NCBI GenBank assembly: GCA_963924555.1
Contig: OZ004589.1
Span: forward strand, 4,092,001 to 4,156,000
Reading direction: 5' to 3'
Length of the DNA stretch: 64,000 nt
From: Crambe crambe
Taxonomy: Eukaryota > Porifera > Demospongiae > Poecilosclerida > Crambeidae
Below, one piece after another: positions 50,701 to 62,974 of the stretch. Numbering within the stretch: position 1 is the first letter of the stretch; each line of letters starts with the position of its first letter. The position numbers and the translations under genes are program-made. The notes beneath the pieces were generated by a model, which had not been told where the DNA came from, made no database searches, and worked only from the letters and a program-made list of their open reading frames with translations.

Positions 50701-53700
50701 TCTCTCTTAGCTTTCCCACTCTATTCTATTATATTGTTTGAGTTGGACTCTTCAACATTTTACTATAGATGAGCTTGAGGAAGTGACTCATTCTTTTCCT
50801 ATTTCAGTTCATCTTTTTAAAATCCTGATGTAAAAAAAGATCTTGGTCTAAAATCCCAATCCCCATACACAGGGAAGTAATAATTGGCTCTATCTATATC
50901 CTTTGTTCAGACCAAATTTATATTTGGAAGTCCATATGAAGTCTGAATATGTTGTCAATGATTTGCAGCCTATAATGCTGCCCTCCAATCGTAATGGAAG
51001 GTTTGTTTTAAATGAATAGATCGTAGAGAAATTTTCTTGATAAGTGAAAAGCTTAATAGTTGGGTGGACTAGCAGCTGAAGGATTTAGCTAGCATGAACT
51101 CTGACTCAGACAGTAATACATAGCATAGATTTGTGTTCGAATATTTTATGCTTTTGAAAAGTTAAGTGCATGTGCACAACATCTAGCCTGAGGTTGTGGT
51201 TATGTCAGTAGAATGAGTATGTAACTACAATGATGATTCTTAGTGCAGTATTTATATGCAACTCTCTATGTAGGACTGTGTACTCATTTGAAGGCCCCAC
51301 CATAATATACTGCAGGACACGGGATATGACTGGTAAAGTAGAAGCTGAACTTCGTAGTGAGTTGTATATTGCTTAAATTTCTACCGTGTACAAGATCATT
51401 TTGCTATTAATATATGTACATAGATGTTGGAGTGAATTGTGCTAAATATCATGCTGGACTTGCTCATAATGTCCGCAAAGAGACTCATCATAAGTTTCTC
51501 AGAGATGAAGTGCAGGTAGTATAATACATAATAGGGGTGAGCCTGAGTGAACCCCACACTACATTCTAACATCAATGGTTTTTCTCTGCAACGATCATTA
51601 CATCACATTACATTGCGCATGCACAAATCATTCGTTCAATATAGTCATGTTTTTTCTCTGCGATGATCATCTGGTAACATACATTGCACAAGTGTAAACT
51701 CATCAATACATTCCGCACAGATTGAAGTCATAATTGCCACGGTATAATACACAACACTCAGAGCACATGAACTTCTCGTGGAACCTTTTGGCTTTGATCT
51801 TCCCAATATAATTATATCTTCTTGTGCTACAGCCTATTCTTTAATTATTAGCCTCTCCCAATTAATTCTCACGTTCTCACTGTTTCACCCTTACATGCAT
51901 CGCATTCAGCTCATGCTTGCCCCACAAAGCTATTATGATGATGCTATCTCATTATACTTTTGGCACATATGCAGTGTGAATATATATCATTCAGCAAGCG
52001 AGCAGACTCTCAGGTCATGACTTATAGAAATGGTAGATATATATCATGCAATAGTAGCGCAGGGTATGCATGGCAATCTTATTATAAAAGTAATCCCTTT
52101 TTAATATTTTGATTTATAAAACATTCTTCCCTATTCTGTGTTGAAGTAGTAGCTCAGTGTAGTGTTTAAGAACCTGTAGATGAGAGAAAAGAATTGTTAC
52201 GTATAGAAATACTGAAGCTATTGGATAATTTTTGTAAATGCTATGAGCAGCCTCAGAATTTACCAGGCTATTTTTTTCTGTACACACTATTGCTTTACAG
52301 CATAAGATTGATACTTTTCACACCATCTACTTGGTAGAGCATGTGTTTCATAATACACCTTACTTGATAAAGGCTTCATGCAAAATGGACTCAATCTGAA
52401 GGAAGTAATATTAGTGACATGGCACACACCACTTACTTGTTTTGATAGTGTGGGCACTAACACACAGGCATAAAGGCCCCTTTCCTCTTGTAAGTATATT
52501 GATAGGTAAATACCATGTACATACACTTTTTGATGTGGCTCCGAATATTGTTGTAATGACCAAAAGACATCTTCCACGAGCACTCGACCTTTATCTTGTA
52601 CTACTTTATTATATTTAAAATTTCAATGAGTCATGACCTGAGAGTCAGCTCACTTGCTTCGCTTGCTCGCTGCAATAATATTTATTTAATGAAATATGAA
52701 ACATTCCTTGTAGTGCATTGTTGCCACAGTAGCTTTTGGCATGGGGATCGACAAGCCTGATGTTAGAACTATTATTCACTATGGTGGTAAGTAATATAAG
52801 TAGCCTCCTTCCTTCCTCTCTGGTGTGGGAATGAGTCAGTGTCCTACATTGTTTGGTGCTCAGTAATGTACTTTATATTGTCTAGCTCCCCAAGATATTG
52901 AATCGTATTATCAAGAAATTGGTAGAGCAGGACGAGATGGGTAGGTCATTCATGTGGTAATCAAGTACCTGCAAAACTCTAACCATTGTTCTGATTTCAT
53001 GAAATAACTACATTAGGTTTGTATTTTGAAGTTTAACATTATATTTATTAGATCTCCTAGTAAATGTTTTGTCTACTACGAATCAAAAGATTTTATCATC
53101 AGTGAATATTTTTTGAGAGATATTACTGATCCCACATTCAAGTTGCATAAAGAGGAAATGTTAGAAAAGATGAAGACATACTTATCAAGCTCTAAGTGTC
53201 GCAGGAGGTACATATTGTTATAATATGCTTTGATCATTGTCATGAAAAAAAGTATGGTCTAGACTTCTTATGACTCATTTTGAAAGCAAAGTACCTCGAG
53301 ATCTTGGAGGACATGTCAATTGTTGTGATAACTGTTATAAAAGGTCCTACCAATTGTGATGTGATACTTCCCCAAGAGATTCAATTTATATTTTATATTC
53401 CAGACTAGCATCAAAAAGTTCTATGGAAGTGGATGATGAAGCCAAATTTCAGAACTATGGAAAAGAAGCTAAATTATTATTGGGGCTAATCAGGGTTAAT
53501 TTTTTTCTGTTCTAATTCTTAATTGATTTTGTTTTATACCATGAAGGACTGCCCCAGAACAAAGAAATTTGGGCTAATGACTTACATCAAAGTTATTAGA
53601 GGCCAGGTAGATATGTGTGTTTATATACAATGCCTTGTGTGTGATTAGAAGTTTTATATGCAGAACAGTCAAAAAATCCCAAAATGGGCTTCTATACACA

Positions 53701-55709
53701 GCAGTTTCGGTGCTGGGCGGTATGTAAACTAACTAATTTAATTATGATGATAGCAAGATGTGCAATGATATATCTTTAGAGATCACCCTGAAGTGTGGTG
53801 GAAAGACCTGGGTGAGTATAATGAAATCACATATAATAATATCATGATTGATATTGGTATGTAATTATAATATAGGTTATCTACTCAGACAGAAAAAATA
53901 TTTGAATGAAACTAAAGTTTCTGGAGGTTATGGATATACTGTACAAATATCAGGTACTTACGTATATGTATCTGAAGGTCTGAATGCTTTCAATCAGGCA
54001 TCTTAAGTTAATTGGAGTGTACCAATTTAATGTGAACCATAATTAATACAGTGGACCCTCAATTATTTGCCATCTTGATTATCTGGGTTCAGTCGTTGAT
54101 AGGTTCAAAGATCCAATTCATGTTGCGCATGCGCATTAATGTTCAGTTTCATTCAATCAGATTTCAAATTTTGTGAGAAACTGGCCTGTATTTTCATTTA
54201 CTGCCAGATCAAACTCTAGCATCATCATTTGAGAAATCAGCAGTTGGCAGAAAAAGTCAAAAGATCGAGTGATTATCAATGCATGTTCTAATGCTTTGGG
54301 TACAATCTACTTTTAATTGGCGAGGCTAAATATCCTGAAGGGTTATTTTCAGGACAGACGAATGGATGGATACAAGTATGATAAGTTTCATCATGTTAGT
54401 GATAAACTATCATCTCTTGCTCCGCTCATCCTGATGTAGAAATCTTACAGAAAATATTTGCCCATGCTATTAGAAGGGTATCTTAATCTCCTCCCGTGAT
54501 TCGGCTATAATGTGAGTCACTGCTTTCATATTAACACTCTTCAGAAAGTCCACAACTGATTGTCCCCTATCATTTGGTACAGAAAAAATATATATTCCTA
54601 TACCAAAATTGAAGGGGAAATATCTCCCAGATCAGTTTCGGAAATGCTGACAATGAGAATAAGAATGACTTGCTGCTTTCGAGTTAGCCATTGATGATCC
54701 TGATGGCAGTGAAAATTCATCCACATCACCAGACACCACTTCGAAAAAGCCCAGTAGTAGTTATTTCTTTTGGCCTGGTATCAGAATTATGCCACTTCAT
54801 CACCCATCATCACACCCAGTACTCAATATACTTGAGCCCATTAGTGAATCAATTTCAAAGTTTCAAAGCATTTTTGGACAGTTTGGATCGAATCTGGCAT
54901 TTCTACTTGTCTTGAGTGACTCAGAACTTACTGATGTTCAGCAATTTACTGACAGTGAATTTTAGATCTTATTTCCCCTCAGAAACTGAAGATGAAGAAA
55001 GTAAACAGATGAGTATAAGTGTCCAGTATCTAGCAGTGAATGCAGCATTCCTGATTAATTTTTAGAGAATTACATTTTCTTGCAGCCAGATAAAGGATGG
55101 ATTATCTCAAGCAAAGAAACTTATCATTGTACACTAAGAATGTCTGGATAATTTCTTTTCAGTTAATTTAACCATCTTTTTCTTTTTCACAGAACTTGTA
55201 GATACAGGGCACTTTTAAACCTTTCCCCCATCACGCCATCTGCAATTTTCAACAGCTGCAAAAAAATTGAGAATCTCATCCGCATGCACCTAGGTCCACA
55301 CGTTGCGGTTAAATATGGACATAGTGCTATATCTGTTATTCTACTCTCCTGTCTAAAGGTGGCCGATAACCAAGGGTCCACTGCTGTTTGATTGAGTATA
55401 AATCAAAGAAGGCATACTGTTATAAAGTTGATTTTATTGTTTGTTTGTTTTTGTTTTTGTTTGTTTGTTTGTTTTTTTAGCTCAAGGTGGTAGGTGGTAC
55501 TCTAAGAATATTGATTCTGGTCCTTCTCTTATGCTTACCCCCACAAGTCTAATGCTTTCTTTGGATAAACCTACTGAAATCAAAGGACCAAAGTATGATT
55601 AGTTTAGCTAACGTTAGAAAAAACACTTCTGTGTACACAACATATCCATGTTGGTGTGATTTATTGACTCCTGAACATATCCCATTACACACACATCTGC
55701 ATGCATACA

Positions 55710-55743
<34 letters not shown>

Positions 55744-58700
55744 CATACATACATACATACATGTACATACATACATACATACTTGTGATACCAGAAATCA
55801 AAGGTTATGTACATTTTAATAATTACAGACTCAATTGCTTTGAGGCAAAAATGCCGAATAATACTTTTTTGCTAAGCATTATGGAGATTTCCCAAGTAGC
55901 CCTTATTGATGGAGATATTATTAATGCAGATCAAATCTCCCATCTAACTTCATAAATATATCATCTCCTTCATTCATTCCCTCTCCTCCGTTTGAGTCCA
56001 CTGACCATAGTAACTCCTCTTCACCTATACTCCTACCGACTGCTACAAGCCCTACAAGTTATCATACCATTGAAGTTTGTAAGAAGGTGGTAATAGATAT
56101 TCCACCTATTTTGGACCCAAAAATCACTGAAATTGAGGTACATATATAATATAATTATTTTGGTTATGGCAATACTGTTTCTGCAGAATCTATTATTCAA
56201 TGATTTGGTCACTTTTCGCAACAGTATTGCTCACGTAGATGGAATTCCACCTTTCATGGTGGCCTCAAATAAGCTGCTTGCTGACTTAACCAAAATTAGG
56301 TAAGTACATATGTAGAAAGCAAGCAAGCTCCTTCATGTCAATAGAAAGTGCCAAATGTATAATATGTACATCACACCATAGATATGAGGTTTTACGGGAT
56401 TGGAAACGCCCAATGAACTGCACAACCGTGGCGCGTTGACAGATGCGCACGCGCATGCAGCATTAATTATATTAATCGTTTTGAAAAGAGATCAATATTC
56501 ACTCCTTTCAAGGCAGTTATAGTGATATTCTGCCCCTACAGCTCACAGAATAGTACAAGTAAGCTAAGGGGAAGGTATTGAAGAAGTGAAGAGTCAGAGA
56601 GTTGAAGTTGGAGAGTCTGAGGAAGGAAGTTATTAATTATTCATAACTTTTTTCCTTGTAATTATAACTATGAGTACCTATCATTGCTCATTATACATTA
56701 ATTTTATGTGATTGATTTGAAAGAAAGGCCAGAATGACTTTTGGTATTGAAATTAGACATAAATTCATTATTATTATAGCTAGATAATTTTTCCCCAAAG
56801 TTATCCGCCAGTTTCTGCTCAGTTCTCCCTCATCAACATTATTGCAATACTTCCAGCTTTTGGCTGTTGGGTTTTGACACCATCCACCTCAAGAATTTGG
56901 CTCAGTCAGCTGTCCTGTGGACCCTATGGATATTAGGGGGGAAATATAGTAAGCTTGCCATCTCCATAGGATGACTATTGTATAGAAAACGAATGCACCA
57001 ATTCCATTTACTGTTCTATCCTTTCCCTGAAATAACTAATACAGTTTCAATAATATTGTTAATCTATTTCTTGGGAGAGGGATTACAGTTTTAACACCAC
57101 TTGCAGATGCTAGAGACAATATATGTCAGCTAATACAAAAACCAACATTACTATTCCATGTAGCTAAAGTTTACATGCCTTTTGATCAGAAAATGGGCAA
57201 CAGCAATTGATTCCATCAAGCGTGAGAGGATTACAGTCCCACTAACCACTACAGTAGTATTTGTAGGAATAAACTTGAAAATCTGAGCTGAAATTTATTT
57301 CATACAGTAAATCTATGCCCTAGTGTATTATAGTATCATTGGCATAAGTCTTACCTCACGGATCTTGTCAGAACAGCAACTTTGACAAAAGTGCTATGTC
57401 ATTCAGCTGTCAACGCGCCTCGGTTGTTAGTTGCTAACGAGAGCACGTGATCCGTTTCCAATCCCGTAAACCTCATATCTATGATCACACTGGCAGCATA
57501 ACTTTTTCAGCTGGTAACTGAAGTCATGAAAGGGTAGCCAGAAACTGGAATAGGGTCTATACTAATATTACCATCTCTACTTGCAAATGAATCCATGACC
57601 TTCTAATTAAGCCTAACATCCACTAAGATACTTTTGTATCTGGCTGGATATAGTATCCGGATACAAAAGTATCCATGTATCCAAGTGCACATCCATTTGG
57701 ATACTTTTGTATTTATGCAAGCAAAATGGCTAGGATAGCTGCATGTGAACTATTGCTATAGCTTTAAAAAAAAGGAAAAGAAACATGTGTTAAGCAATGG
57801 CTCACAAAAAGGAAGAACTAGGTGCATATAATCAATTGATCAAACAGCACATATATGTAGCATGTCCTCCAGCTTCCTGCTTTCTTATGGTAAGCACTGC
57901 TTGACCCAGTCCTAGATCCTAAGTATGGTAATAGAATTAAAATGTTAACGGTTATCTGTTGCTATCAGAGAGAGCAGTATTGTACGGATGACCCGGACAC
58001 TGCATATTGACCAAGTTAGCCATGGGGAAGTATGTGATTCATCTTTGAAGAGTTTGAGCTATTGTCTTAGAGCCACCCCCATTATGTATACTGGGGATAG
58101 GAAACCTCGTGCTGCACATGTACGTATCCATGCGTCCGGCCTGCTCTTTTCTTTAGAGACTTTTGAAGGACTGTAATATCCGTTGAGCTGATGCAATCAT
58201 CAGTTTTTGTCACTTAAGAAAGTAAAAATTTAGAGCCACATATATAATTACCTATCTCCATTATACAGTTCACTTATCTAACGTGTTAAACACCAAAACT
58301 AATGACTCAATTTAGTACTGTAGCCTATCTCTAATGTTATAGTCACATGATTTGCAGGAGGACGACAGTTACTCTCCTGCAGGAAACTAATCATCATTGC
58401 TCACCCATGCAATATAGCACATGAAAGCAAAAAATCTCGAGGTCAATTGATGAAAAAATTAGAGTTAGTGTGGCACATAATTGTAATTCAGTTAGCTCAT
58501 CCACTTAGCCTCGTACCCAAGCCCAAAAAAGAAATGGGCCTGGGTATGAGGCTACTCATCCACTATAAAAACTAAAGCTTGTCAGGCATATATGATTTCC
58601 TATTTGTGTGCATATCTATGAAGACAGTTTCTAAATACATACAGCTCATTTCAGAACACATAACCATGCCTACATACAAAGGGAAGAGAGTTATGATTAT

Positions 58701-61121
58701 TCTTGTCTTTGTGCAGACCTTCTAATACTGATGCCCTTCAGAATATAGAAGGTGTCACAGTGGTGTGGCTAAAACACCATGGTCGTCCTTTCCTGAGAAG
58801 AATAGTTGAATTTTGTTCCAAAAATACTATTGCAATGGATATACCAATGGATCAGAGCAAGCAACCTAGTAGTACTAGGGAGGAACTGGTCACAGTACGT
58901 GTGTACAATATCAAAGAGCAGTCTCCATGTATGTATGTACATATGTAGGTAAAGTTGGTGAAGCGTTCTCAAGTTATCTCCACCCTCAGTGATACTCAAC
59001 TTCAGTCCCATCAGATGTTCACTGACAGAAATCTGTCGACACAAGAAATAGCGAAACAGAGAAACCTTTCACCAACAACCATAATGAAGCACCTGGCTGA
59101 TGCCTTGGAAGCAGGTCATTTAATTGATTATAGAAGAGGTATAATTTTATAATATAGCATACGTATTTGCTGTTACCTCTTTCATTATTTTAAAAAGCTG
59201 GATTAAGTGAAGAAACTGAAAAGGCAATATCTGATGTTATTAGAAGGGAACCTATTAATTCAGGTATCATAGTTATGTTATTAACCCTTAGTCCATGTGT
59301 TGTATCTGTTATGTAGCAGTAGCAATTAATTCATAGTTTCAGCCTCAATGATATCTAGACAATACTCTCCAGTTGTCGATTTTTGGATGAAGTTCTTATT
59401 CCAGAAAGATTCATAGCTAAGCTTTATCTCTTGACTCCACAACCAGTAGCAATTAGAATACTTCAACTAATGCAATACTCTATGTTGTGTAGCTATCAAA
59501 GTGAGACTGAAGTGTAAAAATGTATAATTATTATACAGGTGCACATTTATCAGTATCAATATTTTTAACATGTAATAAAGGAGGCACAATAATCCTGTCA
59601 CTAGCCCAAGTGTATCTGTTATGGATAATAGCCACAGTTCAGTACTTCCTCTAAGTGTTAAAGATACTGATACATGGAACATCATTACTTCAGAGTTCAA
59701 TAACTCTGTGGATACCTTTTAAGTACTTTCTCCATCAAGTAGTGCATAGACTGTTTCAGTAATGAAGAGATATAAATCTAGAGTTAATTATGACTGAAAG
59801 TGAGAATAACAAGTTAATGCCACCAGTTCAGTGGATATAGTGCCCTGGAATTGACCAATCAGATTGCGGTGGCAGATAACTTCACCATAATTATAGGTAC
59901 TGTATAGCTTTCAAGGGATTCGTATCTCGCAAATCGGCTCATGAATGCCACACCTATCAGTCAGTCTTTGTACTTCAGGACTGGTCATCTATTGGTTTCT
60001 GAATACACAACTTACTTCTAGCTAGGGGATTGAGCTCTGACAGAGGTCCACTTAGGTTGAGATTAAACTTTAATTGAGTATCATCATAAATCACTAGCTA
60101 AATTAGCAACTAGCTAAATTAGTTTGCTAGTTAGGTATCGTGTCAGAGTAGCTAGATAAATCAGGCTACTCCTCTCCACAGTCACATGTGTTGTAAGACT
60201 AGCTAGCTGGCTACACCGTACCTCATTCTTTTTTCTTTTTTTTGAATATAGCAATTTTCACAAATGTACTCTCCTTTCACGAAATTCATGAAATATAAAT
60301 CCCTCAAAAATTAAGTGCTATAGGGTATTAAGCATCTTCATATTAATCACCTATTCATTTCCAATGCCACATAAGAATTATTGTCTTCAGCTACTGGTAT
60401 CATAAAATATAACCTAGTTTTTCTCATACAACCCTAATGTATTTATTTACATAATTTTTTAAATGTTATTAACAGATATCAGTAGTGTACGAGCTATCAA
60501 AGAGGCCATACCAGAAGGTGTTCTTTCTCCTACTATAGCTTATGGAGAAATTCATTTGACTATTGCCATCATGATGGTTACTACTGGGTTTGTCAGGCCA
60601 AATTCCAAATGTGGAAACTCCACTCAGTCCATTGTGAATGTGCAGTCTTGTGTTTTTCCCAGTGTAAGACTCAAATTATTAAAGTAGTTAGCCCACCCCA
60701 AAAGACTAGAAACTTCCATGGTTAGGAAATAGTCTGGCATCACCAAGTGATATTTCCATCCCCAGCTCCTTCAACCATATTATAGCTATGCTGATATAAG
60801 CATGAAAGTTACCAACCTACCAACCATTACATATCAGAAAACTGTGAGATATGGTTTCATGATAGGCTAGTGGTTATTAGATGTTACTTGGAGTAGGTCA
60901 ATGGGGAATCCAAACTAGGAGGGATGGCAAATCCTTGATTCCATGTGACACACTACAGTCACTGTTTATTCATCAGTGTATCGTCTTAATGACTCTTATT
61001 GCAGCCTTCAACCACTGTGGACACTAAATACAAAGTTGGAAACAAAAGAAAGTTACCATCATCTTTTGCTAAGGGTGGTCGAAAGAAGATCTCCAAGGGT
61101 AAAGGAAAAACGTTATGGTAG
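47752..61121 (+). CDS. WRN: WRN-type RecQ helicase lacking the exonuclease domain
   Basis: 3'-5' DNA helicase of the Werner type, in genome maintenance. About 27 exons give roughly 970 residues. It starts [18 protein letters not shown], an acidic head, at 47752. Motif 0/I is [18 protein letters not shown], then TGFGKSLC (49468 on). Motif II is DEAH (49905-50117). The later helicase core is [11 protein letters not shown] and [10 protein letters not shown] (52714-52941). The RecQ zinc-binding Cys are C-x-CC-x2-C across 53190-53341. The RQC winged helix has [13 protein letters not shown] and IHSSFGAG, with the tip Phe (53548-53954). The HRDC domain is at 56187-56299 and the start of 58717-58892. 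A helix-turn-helix-like segment (59 kb) and the terminal [11 protein letters not shown] resemble the human WRN end. The closing basic stretch ([12 protein letters not shown]) is a likely nuclear signal. Nothing like the WRN exonuclease precedes the helicase. Confidence 0.95.
48700..48734. repeat. Perfect 15-bp palindrome in WRN intron 2
   Basis: GGGTTTTCTAAGTGC, a 5-base spacer TGCAG, then GCACTTAGAAAACCC. Both arms match completely. Confidence 0.9.
50111..50209 (+). repeat. 99-bp exact direct repeat, copy 1 (spans a WRN splice donor)
   Basis: It begins TTGATAGGTAAATACCATGT and ends CGACCTTTATCTT. The first seven bases are the last coding bases of the exon encoding TSFDR, followed by its GT donor. 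The identical 99 bp recurs at 52499-52597. Confidence 0.9.
52499..52597 (+). repeat. 99-bp exact direct repeat, copy 2
   Basis: Base-for-base the same as 50111-50209, located two introns downstream in WRN. It carries a copied splice donor (TTGATAG|GTAAAT) without its exon. Confidence 0.9.
52624..52679. repeat. Dispersed repeat with TCATGACCTGAGAGTC core
   Basis: TCATGACCTGAGAGTC here occurs inverted at about 52003-52018 (GACTCTCAGGTCATGA) and at about 39632-39647. In each copy it lies next to a CAGCAAGC/GCTTGCTCGCTG block, so this is a dispersed family. The first two form an inverted pair around the intronic copy-2 repeat in WRN. Confidence 0.6.
55703..55785 (+). repeat. (ACAT)n microsatellite
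   Basis: About 19 copies of ACAT with small interruptions (TATAT, TGTACAT) in a WRN intron. The open frames across it in both strands are repeat artefacts. Confidence 0.95.
56377..57483. mobile_element. 1.1-kb DNA transposon remnant with TIRs and 7-bp TSD
   Basis: The left end is CATAGATATGAGGTTTTACG. The right end, inverted, is CATAGATATGAGGTTTACGG. The arms extend 31-32 bp with one missing T. Subterminal GGCGCGTTGACAG (about 56428) is mirrored by CTGTCAACGCGCC (about 57409). Both sides are flanked by ATCACAC (56370-56376 and 57484-57490). No transposase is encoded. The CA-starting TIR resembles P-type elements, but those usually make 8-bp duplications. The family is not identified. It lies in the WRN intron that follows the first HRDC exon. 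Confidence 0.85.
58506..58554. repeat. Short palindrome, AGCCTCGT ends
   Basis: AGCCTCGTACCCAAGCCC and GGGCCTGGGTATGAGGCT form a hairpin with an A-rich loop, bounded by T and A. Its ends resemble those of the palindrome at 24667-24796. Confidence 0.65.
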
Positions 61122-62127
61122 CTAATCAATTTTAACCAATTGTACAGTCAAACTTCAGAATAACTTTACTTGTGTACTAGTGGATTTCATACTGCTGTGC
61201 TAGTTTTTTGTAACAAAACCAATTAAATTGCTGCATGCAAAAAAGCAGAATTCGCTTGCTGGGGCATATTAAAAAACGCTAGCTCATAGCTTCACCCTGG
61301 GACATACACGGCCGTGGAGGGTGAATTTTTTTTTTTTTTTTTTTTTTTTTGGACGAGCTAGGTTTTGACTTTAGACTTTCCCTTGACCTTTGAACCAAGT
61401 TGTGCACATGAATGTTCAAGCCAGAACCGTGAGCAAATGTATACAGTTACTATAACCAAATCTAGCTCTGAGTTAATCTTAGGTGTGACTAAAATGCATG
61501 TTCTCTACCTACACACAGAGGCCAAGGAGGACGAGTACATATACTGAATTCTCGTCAGAAGAAGCCTTAAAGAGATATAAAGTGAAGCTGTAGTGTCTGA
61601 AGGCTGGCCAGAAACTCGAGGAGCTTGATTTACATACCAACCTTATGTCCACCTGTCAACTATTCAACATCTCTCTACAGCTACTTAATAGAAGCCCAAG
61701 GCATAGTAACCAATTATTTCTGAAGTGATAAAATAAACAAATGGTGATAAAAAAGAAATAGCTAAGATCCTAGGGCCTAAGAAATAATAAATAAGATGCT
61801 AAATAAGAGAGGAAAAGAATGAATAAACCTAGAGCAATAAAAAGAAACTAACTGAAATTATGTTGGGAGAGGTGATTCCCCTTGGTGCTTGAGACCACTA
61901 TTTTATGAAAATCTCAGCAAAGTTCAGACCTCTGCTTGATGTAGCTGGGAAAAAAGGGCTTCAAGAACAATTTTCATGGCTAGAACGTTCAACTGCTTGT
62001 ATTTGAGTTGATGGGCTGTGTTGATTGATCCATAGATATAGAGCTTAGGGCTAGGGCTAGCAAGGGGGGCTAGATATATACAAACCTGAGCACCTTTTCA
62101 TAAGGGCTGCAAAAGAGATTATTAAAG
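61122..62127. other. Intergenic, no supported gene
   Basis: Contains a 25-base T run (61326-61350) beside TCACCCTGGGACATACACGG and an A-rich stretch at 61730-61850. The open frame near 61365-61547 has no recognisable product. Confidence 0.5.
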
Positions 62128-62880
62128 ATGGAACCAGGACAGGCTGATGCTCTGGTGAGGCTATTGCATGCCAGTAGTGAACAGGAAGTGAACAAACTCT
62201 ACTATGATGAGTTGGTTGATACTATCAAGTTGTGTTTTTCAAGCAGAACACCAGGGAAAAGGCATTTATAAAATTTCATCTTTTAAGAGTTGAAAACTAG
62301 AGGACATTCTCAAAATACCTCACACAGAACCAGTTTTATCACAGTCTGTGAATTGATATATATTTAATCATCAAGAATGTCCCAACACCACGAAGGAATG
62401 GGCTGTAATGTCTGGTGAAGAAGAGGCAGCAATAAGGTTTGCTGGTGGATTTGTAGCTCTGAAGTTGAAAAAAGCATTCATGAAAAAGAACACATCTAAA
62501 GCGAGGGAATAATTATGTTGAATGCCTTTCCCATATGACTGTGGATGGTGAAGAATCCTCCAGTTTCTTGGAGTACACCCAAGCATGGATTTCTTCAATA
62601 AACAGAGGGGGATTATTCGAGTTAAATGATGCTTCGTTCTTACCAATTGAAATTCAAGTTCAAGCTCTGCTTCCCAACCATTTGTGGAACACTGGTGCCA
62701 CAAAAGTACATCTATCATGAAGGATGAAGATGTGTAAGTCCTGTGGAGTACACTTTCTCTTGATATCACAGAAGAGAACTTCTCCAAGATGTTGTAGACA
62801 TGTGGGTGACCATTCATGGATTTTCCATGACCTTTTTCTGGATTGAGCAGTACAAGGTTTGTATCTGTGAGGCAACAAAG
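62128..62880 (+). pseudogene. Decayed gene fragment, repeat-associated unknown family
   Basis: Two open blocks lie in different frames. About 62395-62511 reads EEEAAIRFAGGFVALKLKKA. 62512-62719 reads NYVECLSHMTVDGEESSSFL and INRGGLFELNDASF. Together they look like one protein broken by at least one frameshift and by stops. I recall similar text from multi-copy uncharacterised proteins of sponges and cnidarians that behave like transposon passengers, but I cannot confirm this. No function is assigned. Confidence 0.45.
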
Positions 62881-62974
62881 AAGAAAAAGGCTCTTAGAAA
62901 ATCACTTAAGAATAATCATGAGACAAAAAACAGTACTTACATGCATACTTAGCTACTTGTTAATGAAGTCTGGT

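Noticed and set aside
50111-52597. Repeated - strand open frame [16 protein letters not shown] in two places
   Set aside because: It comes from the exact 99-bp duplication in WRN introns, antisense to the gene.
55549-55955. Several open frames of alternating Tyr/Ile/His or Met/Tyr/Val/Cys on both strands
   Set aside because: Produced by the (ACAT)n microsatellite.
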